Source of the DNA: Bacillota bacterium
Lineage (GTDB): Bacteria > Bacillota > Clostridia > Lachnospirales > Lachnospiraceae
Length of the DNA stretch: 64,000 nt
Direction of reading: 5' to 3'
NCBI GenBank assembly: GCA_023407575.1
Contig: JAEYLX010000069.1
Span: forward strand, 210,289 to 274,288
The notes beneath the pieces are model-generated. The model had not been told where the DNA came from and searched no databases. It saw only the letters and a program-made list of their open reading frames with translations. Positions within the stretch are counted from its first letter, which is position 1, and each line of letters begins with the position of its first letter. Below are positions 25,945 through 34,222 of the stretch, in pieces. The position numbers and the translations under genes were made by a program.

Positions 25945-27486
25945 ATGAGTAAAAAACCTACAGTATTAATGATATTAGATGGTTATGGTTTAAATGAAAG
26001 ACAGGACGCAAATGCAGTAGCAGAAGCAAATACCCCTAATATGGATCGACTTATGGCAGAGTATCCATTTGTTAAAGGTTATGCCAGTGGAATGGCGGTT
26101 GGTCTTCCAGATGGACAGATGGGTAATTCAGAAGTTGGTCATATTAATATGGGTTCTGGTAGAATCGTATATCAGGAGTTAACAAGAATTACGAAAGAGA
26201 TTCAAGATGGTGTATTCTTTCAGAATGCAGCTTTACTTGCGGCAGTTGATAATTGTAAGAGACATAATTCTGACCTTCACCTGATGGGTTTACTTTCAGA
26301 TGGCGGTGTACACAGTCATAACACCCACCTTTATGCATTATTAGAGCTTGCAAAGAAACAGGGTATTGAGAATGTTTATGTTCATGCTTTCTTAGATGGT
26401 CGTGACACACCTCCCGCTTCTGGCAAGGGTTTTGTAGAAGCACTTTGGGAGCAGATGAAAATTATTGGTGTTGGTAAAATAGCTACCGTATCCGGTCGTT
26501 ATTATGTTATGGATAGAGATAATCGTTGGGACCGCGTAGAGAAGGCATATAGAGCAATGGCTTATGGCGAAGGCTTAACTGCTGATAACGGAGTAAATGC
26601 CGTTCAAGATTCCTATGATGCTGAGAAATATGATGAGTTTGTATTACCAACAGTTGTTATGGAAGAAGGTAGACCGGTTGCTACTGTTAAAGATAAGGAT
26701 TCTGTAATCTTCTTTAACTTCAGACCTGACCGAGCTCGTGAAATTACAAGAGCATTCTGTGATGAAGAATTTACTGGATTTGAACGTACCAAAAGAATTG
26801 AGACAACTTATGTATGTTTTTCTGAATATGATATAACAATACCTAATAAGATTGTTGCTTTCCATAAGGTATCAATCAATAATACCTTTGGTCAGTTTCT
26901 TGCAAAGAATCACAAAACACAGCTTCGTCTTGCGGAAACCGAGAAATATGCACATGTTACCTTTTTCTTTAATGCTGGTGTAGAAGTACCAAACGAAGGC
27001 GAAGAGCGTATTTTAGTTAAGTCTCCTAAGGTTGCAACCTATGATTTACAGCCAGAGATGAGTGCTTATGAAGTAGCTGATAATTTAGTAGAAGCAATAA
27101 AATCACTTAAATATGATGTAATTATAGTTAATTTTGCGAATCCGGATATGGTTGGTCATACTGGTATTGAAGAAGCAGCCATTAAAGCAATTGAAACTGT
27201 GGATCAATGTGTGGGAAGAGCAGTGGAAGCATTACTATCAGTAGACGGTCAAATGTTCATTTGTGCGGATCATGGCAATGCAGAGCAATTGATAGATTAC
27301 ACTACCCATGAACCATTTACAGCGCATACCACCAATCCAGTTCCATTTATTCTTGTAAATTATGATAAAGATTACACTCTGGCTGAAAATGGATGCTTGG
27401 CGGATATTATTCCAACTATGATAGAGATGATGGAAATGGTTAAGCCAGATGAAATGACAGGTAAATCCTTATTATTAAAGAAATAA
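25945..27486 (+). CDS. gpmI: 2,3-bisphosphoglycerate-independent phosphoglycerate mutase
   Basis: A 513-residue metal-dependent mutase of the alkaline phosphatase superfamily, converting 3-phosphoglycerate to 2-phosphoglycerate. It has Asp-Gly-Tyr-Gly (metal), the phospho-Ser62 in Met-Gly-Asn-Ser-Glu-Val-Gly-His, His-Ser-His in the insertion domain, Phe-Phe-Asn-Phe-Arg-Pro-Asp-Arg, and the C-terminal metal ligands Asn-Pro-Asp-Met-Val-Gly-His-Thr-Gly and Cys-Ala-Asp-His-Gly-Asn. RBS GGAGG. It is the last glycolytic gene of the block; enolase is not nearby. Confidence 0.98.
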   Translation: MSKKPTVLMILDGYGLNERQDANAVAEANTPNMDRLMAEYPFVKGYASGMAVGLPDGQMGNSEVGHINMGSGRIVYQELTRITKEIQDGVFFQNAALLAAVDNCKRHNSDLHLMGLLSDGGVHSHNTHLYALLELAKKQGIENVYVHAFLDGRDTPPASGKGFVEALWEQMKIIGVGKIATVSGRYYVMDRDNRWDRVEKAYRAMAYGEGLTADNGVNAVQDSYDAEKYDEFVLPTVVMEEGRPVATVKDKDSVIFFNFRPDRAREITRAFCDEEFTGFERTKRIETTYVCFSEYDITIPNKIVAFHKVSINNTFGQFLAKNHKTQLRLAETEKYAHVTFFFNAGVEVPNEGEERILVKSPKVATYDLQPEMSAYEVADNLVEAIKSLKYDVIIVNFANPDMVGHTGIEEAAIKAIETVDQCVGRAVEALLSVDGQMFICADHGNAEQLIDYTTHEPFTAHTTNPVPFILVNYDKDYTLAENGCLADIIPTMIEMMEMVKPDEMTGKSLLLKK

Positions 27487-27564
27487 TAGGCTGTTTTCTC
27501 TGTTTGGATAGAATAAAATGAAATCCCAAATATGTGGAATTAAATAGCTTGCATAAAATATTAG

Positions 27565-27593
27565 TTGAAAGTTGTCCCATTCTATGGTATAAT
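27565..27593 (+). promoter_or_regulatory. Promoter of secG
   Basis: TTGAAA (27565-27570), 17-base spacer, TATAAT (27588-27593): a near-consensus SigA promoter that gives a leader of about 75 bases. Confidence 0.8.
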
Positions 27594-27608
27594 TAAATTC
27601 AGTTTTTG

Positions 27609-27665
27609 GGAGGTCAGACTCCTAATATAATATTGGAGGATGATACCTCCATAATACATTGGAGG
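27609..27665 (+). promoter_or_regulatory. secG leader with competing anti-/anti-anti-SD hairpins
   Basis: CCTCCA (27646-27651) can pair either with TGGAGG at 27634-27639 (6-base loop) or with TGGAGG at 27660-27665 (8-base loop). The second pairing hides the secG Shine-Dalgarno; the first frees it. A third GGAGG lies at 27609-27613. Confidence 0.5.
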
Positions 27666-27674
27666 ATCGAAGCA

Positions 27675-27917
27675 ATGGAAACATTAAAGGTGATAGTTCA
27701 AATTATATACGTATTGGTTTGTATAGGGTTGACTTTCATAGTATTGAGACAGGAAGGTAAAGTTGCTGGATTATCAGGAGCACTTTCTGGAGGTAATGAT
27801 ACTTACTGGGCGAAGAACAAAGGTCGTTCAGCAGAAGGAACCTTAGAAAGAGTAACTAAGATTTTAGCAGCAGCATTCATCTTACTTACAGTTTTCTTAA
27901 ATCTTAAGTTTTGGTAA
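27675..27917 (+). CDS. secG: Protein translocase subunit SecG
   Basis: An 80-residue membrane protein with two hydrophobic helices (about 3-23 and 58-77) around a Gly-rich loop with Gly-Leu-Ser-Gly-Ala-Leu-Ser-Gly-Gly and Gly-Arg-Ser-Ala-Glu-Gly-Thr-Leu-Glu-Arg-Val-Thr, the hallmark of SecG. It is the accessory subunit of the SecYEG channel. ATG 27675 is used; an in-frame extension to 27606 covers the leader hairpins and lacks an RBS. The gpmI-secG-rnr-smpB order is common in Firmicutes. Confidence 0.95.
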   Translation: METLKVIVQIIYVLVCIGLTFIVLRQEGKVAGLSGALSGGNDTYWAKNKGRSAEGTLERVTKILAAAFILLTVFLNLKFW

Positions 27918-27930
27918 AACAATGATGATA

Positions 27931-27963
27931 AACACTCTGGAAGAAATTCCAGAGTGTTTTTTT
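27931..27963 (+). terminator. Rho-independent terminator after secG
   Basis: AACACTCTGG pairs with CCAGAGTGTT, followed by TTTTT. Confidence 0.95.
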
Positions 27964-28164
27964 GAATTTATAAAGTGCTAATTATAATGAAGTTCATTGT
28001 TTTTTGTCTCATAGGAAAATACATTCTACCAAAGCAATCTTTGTTATAATTATTAGAAATTTAGATTTTTAAAATATTTATAAAACAAGCAATATATGGT
28101 ATACTATTAAAAGCAAAATAATAAACTGTTTGTCAGGATGTAAGCCTTAAGATGGGAGATGTTC

Positions 28165-30294
28165 ATGGAAGAAAAAGATAGATTAGAAGAAAGAATAAAA
28201 ATGCTCGAGGAACTATTTAAAGATAAAGAATATAAACCTTTGAAGTTTAAGGATATAGTTGGTTTGTTACAAGTGCCAAAAGCAGCTAAAAATGACCTGA
28301 AAAATATTTTAGATCAAATGATTTCAAAAGGTAGTATTATTTTAGACAATCAGGGAAAATACCGAGCACCCTCCGATAATATGAAGGTTGGTACCTTTTC
28401 CGGTACCCAAAGAGGATTTGGATTTGTAATTATTGAAGGGGAGGAAGATATCTTTATACCAGGGGAAGCTACCAAAGGGGCACTTCATGGTGATAAGGTA
28501 ACAGTAATAATAAGCGAGGAACAAACGGGGCGAAGAAAAGAAGGCGCAGTAGCCAGCATTGTTGAACGTGGAAAAAGTGAACTGGTGGGCACCTTTGAAA
28601 AGAGTAAGAATTTTGGATTTGTGGTGCCAGATAATCAAAAGTTTACAAAGGATATTTTTATTCCCAAGGAATTCACGAAGGGTGCTGTAAATGGCCATAA
28701 AGTTGTTGTAAAGATTACAAACTATGGAAGTGTTTCCACAAGCCCAGAAGGTAAAGTTGTAGAAATCCTTGGACATGTGAATGACCCAGGTGTTGATATA
28801 ATGTCCGTTATAAAGGCATATGATTTACCAGTTGAATTTCCCGAGGAGGTTATGAGATCCCTGGGTAAAGTTCCAGAAGAAATCGATCCCGAGGAATTAG
28901 CCAATCGTATGGATATACGTGATCTTACAACAGTTACAATCGATGGCGAGGATGCTAAGGATTTAGATGATGCGATTACCTTAACAAAAGAAGGAGATAT
29001 TTATCGTCTTGGTGTTCATATTGCAGATGTAACTCATTATGTAAAAGAAGGCACTCCGTTAGACAAGGAAGCTTTAAAGCGTGGTACCAGCGTATATCTT
29101 GTTGACCGAGTAATACCCATGCTGCCACATAAATTATCTAACGGAATATGTTCGTTAAATCCTGATGTGGATCGATTGGCTCTAAGCTGCTTTATGGACA
29201 TAGATTCCAAGGGCACAGTTGTGGGTCATAAAATTGCTGAAACTGTAATTAAATCAAATCGAAGAATGACCTATACTAATGTAGCTAAGATTGTTGAAGA
29301 ACAGGATGCAGAGGTTTGTAAAGAATACGAGGACTTAGTTCCTATGTTTCTTCTGATGCAGGAGCTGGCAGAGATATTAAAGGAAAAAAGAAATAAAAGA
29401 GGTTCAATTAATTTTGATTTTCCTGAAAGTAAGATTATTGTTGATAAAAAAGGCAAACCAGTAGAAATAAAACCTTATGAGCGAAATAAAGCTACCAAGA
29501 TAATTGAAGAATTTATGTTAATCGCTAATGAAACAATTGCAGAAGATTATTTCTGGCAAGAGTTGCCCTTTGTCTATCGTACCCATGATAATCCTGACGA
29601 TGAAAAAATTAAGAAACTAGCGATATTTATTAATAACTTTGGTTATAGCATTAAAATAGGTCAGGAGGAAATTCACCCCAAGGAGCTGCAAAAGCTTTTA
29701 ATTAAGGTGGAGGATACGCCGGAAGAAGCATTAATTAGCAGACTGACATTACGATCAATGAAACAGGCGAAATACACGGTAGCAAATACAGGTCATTTTG
29801 GTCTTTCAGCAAAATATTACTGTCATTTTACCTCACCAATCCGACGTTATCCTGATCTTCAAATTCATCGAATTATAAAAGAAAATCTCAGTGGTAAGTT
29901 AAATGAAAAAAGAGTCCAACACTATGAGAAAATACTTTTTGAAGTCTCGAATCATTCCAGCCAGACGGAACGCAGAGCGGATGAGTCAGAGCGTGAAGTA
30001 GAAAAACTTAAGAAGGTAGAATATATGATGGCCCATATTGGTGAAACCTTTGAAGGAGTCATTTCGGGGATTACTAGTTGGGGTATGTATGTCGAGCTAC
30101 CTAATACTGTTGAAGGTATGATTAGAGTGAGCGATATGAAGGATGACTACTATATTTATGATGAAGAACGCTATCAGATGATTGGTGAGCATACTAAAAA
30201 AATATATAAATTAGGGCAAAAGGTAATGGTTGAAGTAGTAAATGCAGATAAGGTATTAAGAACCATTGATTTTGCTTTTGTGGAGGAAGAATAA
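28165..30294 (+). CDS. rnr: Ribonuclease R
   Basis: A 709-residue 3'-5' exoribonuclease of the RNase II/VacB family. In order: an N-terminal winged helix (about 1-65), cold-shock domains with Gly-Thr-Phe-Ser-Gly and Arg-Gly-Phe-Gly-Phe-Val, the RNB catalytic domain with Ile-Asp-Gly-Glu-Asp-Ala-Lys-Asp-Leu-Asp-Asp-Ala (metal-binding Asp residues), His-Phe-Thr-Ser-Pro-Ile-Arg-Arg-Tyr-Pro-Asp-Leu, and a C-terminal S1 domain. It degrades structured RNA and cooperates with tmRNA/SmpB. ATG 28165 (Met-Glu-Glu-Lys) has correct spacing to GGGAG; ATG 28159 is too close to it. Confidence 0.97.
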   Translation: MEEKDRLEERIKMLEELFKDKEYKPLKFKDIVGLLQVPKAAKNDLKNILDQMISKGSIILDNQGKYRAPSDNMKVGTFSGTQRGFGFVIIEGEEDIFIPGEATKGALHGDKVTVIISEEQTGRRKEGAVASIVERGKSELVGTFEKSKNFGFVVPDNQKFTKDIFIPKEFTKGAVNGHKVVVKITNYGSVSTSPEGKVVEILGHVNDPGVDIMSVIKAYDLPVEFPEEVMRSLGKVPEEIDPEELANRMDIRDLTTVTIDGEDAKDLDDAITLTKEGDIYRLGVHIADVTHYVKEGTPLDKEALKRGTSVYLVDRVIPMLPHKLSNGICSLNPDVDRLALSCFMDIDSKGTVVGHKIAETVIKSNRRMTYTNVAKIVEEQDAEVCKEYEDLVPMFLLMQELAEILKEKRNKRGSINFDFPESKIIVDKKGKPVEIKPYERNKATKIIEEFMLIANETIAEDYFWQELPFVYRTHDNPDDEKIKKLAIFINNFGYSIKIGQEEIHPKELQKLLIKVEDTPEEALISRLTLRSMKQAKYTVANTGHFGLSAKYYCHFTSPIRRYPDLQIHRIIKENLSGKLNEKRVQHYEKILFEVSNHSSQTERRADESEREVEKLKKVEYMMAHIGETFEGVISGITSWGMYVELPNTVEGMIRVSDMKDDYYIYDEERYQMIGEHTKKIYKLGQKVMVEVVNADKVLRTIDFAFVEEE

Positions 30295-30759
30295 TTGGGG
30301 GAAAATATTAAGTTAGTTGCCAATAATAAAAAGGCATACTTTGACTATTTCATCGAAGATAAGTATGAAGCTGGCATCGCATTGCATGGCACGGAAGTAA
30401 AATCCTTACGTATGGGTAAATGCAGCGTAAAAGAGTCATTTTTACGTATTGAACAAGGAGAAGTGTATATTTACAATATGCACATTAGTCCGTATGAAAA
30501 GGGAAATATCTTTAATAAAGATCCACTTCGTGTAAGAAAACTATTAATGCATAAATACGAAATCAATAAAATACTGGGCCAGATTGTTCAAAAGGGATAT
30601 ACCTTGGTTCCCTTGCAAATCTATTTTAAAGGCAGTCTAGTAAAGATGGAGATTGGTCTGGCAAGAGGTAAGAAACTTTATGATAAGCGAGAAGATATAG
30701 CTAAAAAGGATCAGAGAAGAGAAGCAGAAAAAGATTTCAAGGTAAAAAACTTATATTAG
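30295..30759 (+). CDS. smpB: SsrA-binding protein SmpB
   Basis: A 154-residue RNA-binding protein needed for tmRNA-mediated ribosome rescue. Signatures: Asn-Lys-Lys-Ala-Tyr-Phe-Asp-Tyr-Phe-Ile, Ala-Gly-Ile-Ala-Leu-His-Gly-Thr-Glu-Val-Lys-Ser-Leu-Arg, Gly-Leu-Ala-Arg-Gly-Lys-Lys-Leu-Tyr-Asp-Lys-Arg and a basic C-terminal tail. The start is TTG directly after the rnr stop, with GTGGAGGAAG as RBS inside rnr, so it is coupled to rnr. Its RNA partner ssrA is in the same window at 44.9 kb. Confidence 0.97.
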   Translation: MGENIKLVANNKKAYFDYFIEDKYEAGIALHGTEVKSLRMGKCSVKESFLRIEQGEVYIYNMHISPYEKGNIFNKDPLRVRKLLMHKYEINKILGQIVQKGYTLVPLQIYFKGSLVKMEIGLARGKKLYDKREDIAKKDQRREAEKDFKVKNLY

Positions 30760-30788
30760 AGTTTCGGTAATAGAAAATAATTAACTTA

Positions 30789-30833
30789 TATAAAAGACTT
30801 ATTGCTAATGTAGATAGCAATAAGTCTTTTATA
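30789..30833. terminator. Bidirectional terminator between smpB and the convergent binding-protein gene
   Basis: Perfect 19-base arms (TATAAAAGACTTATTGCTA and its complement) around a 7-base loop. T-rich ends on both strands suit the convergent genes. Confidence 0.85.
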
Positions 30834-30895
30834 TAGTCTAAATACATTAAGGAAGAGTTCTATAAACCTGAATATGAATGAAATAAGTAAATTGT

Positions 30896-31855
30896 CTAGT
30901 GATGAGTATATTCATTAATTACTTTGACATCCGTGTTAATAAAAGTTGGACCAGTGACCAGACCCTTTAAAGCCGCGATGGCTTCCGCAACACCAAGGTA
31001 ACCCATAGTATATACATTTTCAGTAAGAACAGCTTTTAAATCTCCGGAATTAATAAGTGATTCAATTAAATCATTATGGTCAAATCCAACCCCAACAATT
31101 TCTTTATTACTGCTTCTGATTGCATTTCCGATGCCGATGGTGGCCTCCGTGTTGATTCCATAAAGACCAACTAAGTCTGAATATTCGTTTATAAAATAGT
31201 CAGCACCTTTTTGAAAATTTCCATAATGTGAATTTGAATAAAGAGTTGGAAGCAGATCAAACTTACCATTCTTTTCTATTGTTTCACGGAATCCCTTTTC
31301 TCGATCGGTAGTAAGAATATCGTCCTCTTTTTGACCGACAATACCAATTTTACCTGAATGAACACCAATTGCATTCAACTCATAGAGGATGGTCTCTGCT
31401 GCAGTGATGCCTGCATCAAAATGATCCGTTGCTAAAGTTACAACTGCTTCTTCATAAGCATTTGAATATAAGTATATAATTTTCACACCATGAGCTTTGG
31501 CATCTTCAATTACATTTGCGATTTGCACTGCATCATGAGAGGCAATTAAAATAGCATCAGCTCCAGAGTTAACTAATTGATTAATGACCTTAATTAATTC
31601 CTCGGATTTTGCGTTTTCCGGGGACTCCCATTTATATGACACACCCATAAGGTTTGCCATATCAGTAGCACCCTGATTAATATCCACCCATTTTTTGTTC
31701 GTCTTGTCTGTGGTAACAAGATAAACCTGATAATGCTGCATAGTTGATGATAAGGCAACATTTTGTTTAAAGGTGCTTTCATACCATACTACAAACACAG
31801 CAAAGGATACTAGAATTACAAGCACATCTAATATTATTTTGCGCTTATTCACCAA
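30896..31855 (-). CDS. Membrane-anchored sugar-binding protein (ribose/galactose periplasmic-binding type)
   Basis: A 319-residue protein with an uncleaved N-terminal membrane segment (about 7-26, no lipobox) and a type I periplasmic-binding fold of the Peripla_BP_4 kind: Gln-Gly-Ala-Thr-Asp-Met-Ala, Gly-Ala-Asp-Ala-Ile-Leu-Ile-Ala, Asp-His-Phe-Asp-Ala-Gly, Gly-Ile-Asn-Thr-Glu-Ala-Thr and a C-terminal Thr-Glu-Asn-Val-Tyr-Thr-Met-Gly-Tyr. No permease, ATPase or sensor kinase is beside it, so it may act as a sugar sensor for a kinase elsewhere or feed an unlinked transporter. The start is TTG 31855 or GTG 31852; both lie after a weak GAGATG. It is divergent from the galactanase gene. Confidence 0.8.
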   Translation of the reverse strand: MVNKRKIILDVLVILVSFAVFVVWYESTFKQNVALSSTMQHYQVYLVTTDKTNKKWVDINQGATDMANLMGVSYKWESPENAKSEELIKVINQLVNSGADAILIASHDAVQIANVIEDAKAHGVKIIYLYSNAYEEAVVTLATDHFDAGITAAETILYELNAIGVHSGKIGIVGQKEDDILTTDREKGFRETIEKNGKFDLLPTLYSNSHYGNFQKGADYFINEYSDLVGLYGINTEATIGIGNAIRSSNKEIVGVGFDHNDLIESLINSGDLKAVLTENVYTMGYLGVAEAIAALKGLVTGPTFINTDVKVINEYTHH

Positions 31856-31921
31856 TAATCATCTCACAATACCTAAAACGCTATATCAAAATATATTCTA
31901 TGTTTTAATTAACTATACCAT

Positions 31922-31982
31922 TTGACATCTGTATTTCAGTGTGTTATTGTAAAAATACAAGAAAGCGCAATCGGTTGCGCTT
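31922..31982 (+). promoter_or_regulatory. Galactanase promoter with LacI-type operator
   Basis: TTGACA (31922-31927), 17-base spacer, TATTGT (31945-31950). The palindrome AAGCGCAA-TCGG-TTGCGCTT (31963-31982, perfect 8-base arms) begins just past the predicted start point, where a bound LacI-family repressor would block transcription. Confidence 0.75.
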
Positions 31983-32026
31983 ATGGGTTTTGCTTCGAAA
32001 AGGAGGCAATAGAATGGAGGGGTTTT

Positions 32027-34114
32027 ATGAAAATGAAGTTAGGTTTGTGTTTCATGACAGCAATAGTAATATTTAGTTTGACGGCATGCCATAGCAACAA
32101 GAATACTACCGAGATTAACATTGATCCTACGGAAAGTGCAGATTTAGAGTTGGACCAAACGAATAAAACAGGTGGAGAAGAGAGTGACATGATGATTTAT
32201 AATGCCAAGTTACCACAAAGTGTAGAAGAAGCATCTATTTATGTAGAGAAAATCAATGGAATTTCTGATGAGTTTGTACGTGGAGTTGACATATCCAGTA
32301 TCCTTTCAGAGGAAGAAAGTGGAGTGGTTTATTATAACGAGGCAGGGGAAGAAGAGGATTTCTTTAAAATTCTCGCAGACGCCGGAGTCAATTATGTGAG
32401 AGTCAGGGTATGGAATGATCCTTATGATAAAAATGGTAATGGATATGGCGGAGGTAACTGTGATACAGCCAGAGCGGCGGAAATAGGGAGAAGAGCAGCA
32501 CAGTATGGATTGAAAATACTGGTAGATTATCATTATTCGGATTTTTGGGCTGACCCATCAAAGCAGATGGTTCCAAAAGCCTGGGCTAATATGACCTTTG
32601 AAGAGAAAGAAGCCGCACTTTATGAATTTACCAGGGAGAGTTTAACGGAGATCATAGAAGCTGGAGCAGAGGTTGGCATGGTCCAGATTGGTAATGAAAC
32701 CAATAATGGTATGTCCGGTGAAGTTAAAAAGTCCAGCATTGCAAAGCTGATGGTTCAAGGAGCAAATGCAGTAAGGGAAGTGGCTACCGCAAACAACTTA
32801 GATATTCAAATTGCAATACATTTAACCAATGTAGAAGATTTGGCAGGCATTGACTCCTATATGGCTACTTTGAAGAAGTTTAAGGTTGATTATGATGTAG
32901 TTGGCTTATCCTATTATCCTTTCTGGCATGGAACTTTGGAGAATTTAACGACCTTAATGCAGCAGATAGTTAATAATTATGATAAAAAGGTTATGGTAGC
33001 AGAAACTTCTTACTCTTACACCCTTGAAAATGGGGATGGTTTTGCCAATAGTATCTCAGATGAAAGTCAATTAAATAAAAATTATACTGCTTCTATTCAA
33101 AGCCAGGCAAATGTTGTCCGCGATGTAATGGCTACTGTTGCAGGGATAGGTGAATATGGAATAGGTGTTTTTTACTGGGAACCAGCCTGGGTGCCAGTAG
33201 GTGTTTACAATTATGAGGCAGATGACGCAGAGGCAGTATTAGCCAACAATAAATCACTGTGGGAAAAATATGGATCAGGTTGGGCTTCCAGTTATTCGTC
33301 AGTATATGATCCTAAAGATGCAGGTGCTTACTTTGGAGGTTCTTCATGGGATAACCAGGCGATGTTTGACTTTCATGGAAGGGCACTGGCGTCACTTAAT
33401 GTATTTAAATATGTAAAATATGGAGCAAGCAGTGAACTTAAAGTGGATTACATAAAACCAGTTACAGTTAATATTAATGTAGGAGCGCCCTTAACCATGC
33501 CGGAAACGGTATCCGTCATTTATAATGATAGAAATAAAAACGGAGAAGTGGCAGTTACCTGGGATAAAGAGCAATTAGCAGTAATTGATACCAATGAAAT
33601 TGCAGAATATAGCATAAACGGAGTTACCAAAGACGGAACAGAGATTGTTGCAGACCTCCATGTGGCACTAGTTAATTTTGTTTCTAATCCTAGTTTTGAA
33701 GAAGAAGATACCTCCATGTACACCTTCCTTTTTGATGATGTCAATCCGGCAGATTTCCAGATGAAAGAAGCAGACTCTCATACAGGAAGCTATGCGATGC
33801 ATTTCTGGGACGAAGGTGAGGTTTATTTCCAAGGAGAGCAGACAATAACTGATTTAATGGATGGTGAGTATTATTTTAATCTTTGGGGACAGGGTGGAGA
33901 TATGGGGAGCAACGCAACCTGCTATATTTATGCTACAAGTGGCGGTATTACTTATAAACAGGAATTCTCATTGACTGGTTACGGAAACTGGACCATGCCT
34001 GAACTTAGCAAGATACCAGTAGTAGATGGTACCGTTATAGTAGGTGTATATGTAAGTGCAGGACCAGGAGCCTGGGGTACCTTTGATGATTGGTACTTAT
34101 GTAAAACCAATTAG
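32027..34114 (+). CDS. Extracellular lipoprotein endo-beta-1,4-galactanase (GH53) with Ig-like and carbohydrate-binding-like tail
   Basis: A 695-residue surface lipoprotein (Leu-Thr-Ala-Cys lipobox) with a GH53 catalytic barrel at about 90-475. It has Val-Arg-Val-Arg-Val-Trp-Asn-Asp-Pro, Asp-Tyr-His-Tyr-Ser-Asp-Phe-Trp-Ala-Asp-Pro, the acid/base Glu in Gln-Ile-Gly-Asn-Glu-Thr-Asn and the nucleophile Glu in Met-Val-Ala-Glu-Thr. A bacterial Ig-like (Big_4 type) domain (about 485-545) and a jelly-roll domain of about 145 residues follow, the latter probably a carbohydrate-binding module. It cuts beta-1,4-galactan side chains of pectin into oligosaccharides for the ABC importer downstream. ATG 32027 follows GGAGGGG; a competing short ORF with a better RBS begins at 32014. 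Confidence 0.93.
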   Translation: MKMKLGLCFMTAIVIFSLTACHSNKNTTEINIDPTESADLELDQTNKTGGEESDMMIYNAKLPQSVEEASIYVEKINGISDEFVRGVDISSILSEEESGVVYYNEAGEEEDFFKILADAGVNYVRVRVWNDPYDKNGNGYGGGNCDTARAAEIGRRAAQYGLKILVDYHYSDFWADPSKQMVPKAWANMTFEEKEAALYEFTRESLTEIIEAGAEVGMVQIGNETNNGMSGEVKKSSIAKLMVQGANAVREVATANNLDIQIAIHLTNVEDLAGIDSYMATLKKFKVDYDVVGLSYYPFWHGTLENLTTLMQQIVNNYDKKVMVAETSYSYTLENGDGFANSISDESQLNKNYTASIQSQANVVRDVMATVAGIGEYGIGVFYWEPAWVPVGVYNYEADDAEAVLANNKSLWEKYGSGWASSYSSVYDPKDAGAYFGGSSWDNQAMFDFHGRALASLNVFKYVKYGASSELKVDYIKPVTVNINVGAPLTMPETVSVIYNDRNKNGEVAVTWDKEQLAVIDTNEIAEYSINGVTKDGTEIVADLHVALVNFVSNPSFEEEDTSMYTFLFDDVNPADFQMKEADSHTGSYAMHFWDEGEVYFQGEQTITDLMDGEYYFNLWGQGGDMGSNATCYIYATSGGITYKQEFSLTGYGNWTMPELSKIPVVDGTVIVGVYVSAGPGAWGTFDDWYLCKTN

Positions 34115-34138
34115 AAATTATCCTTTTGTATAAAAATA

Positions 34139-34192
34139 TTGACTAAACTAACACACACTGATACTATCGTTTTAGAATAATCGATTACGCAA
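34139..34192 (+). promoter_or_regulatory. Promoter and operator of the LacI-family regulator gene
   Basis: TTGACT (34139-34144), 17-base spacer, TACTAT (34162-34167). Just downstream is TAATCGATTA (34178-34187), continuing to CGCAA, in the same geometry as the galactanase promoter. This points to autoregulation. Confidence 0.7.
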
Positions 34193-34222
34193 GCTCAAAC
34201 CGAGTGCACTTTGGAGGCTATA

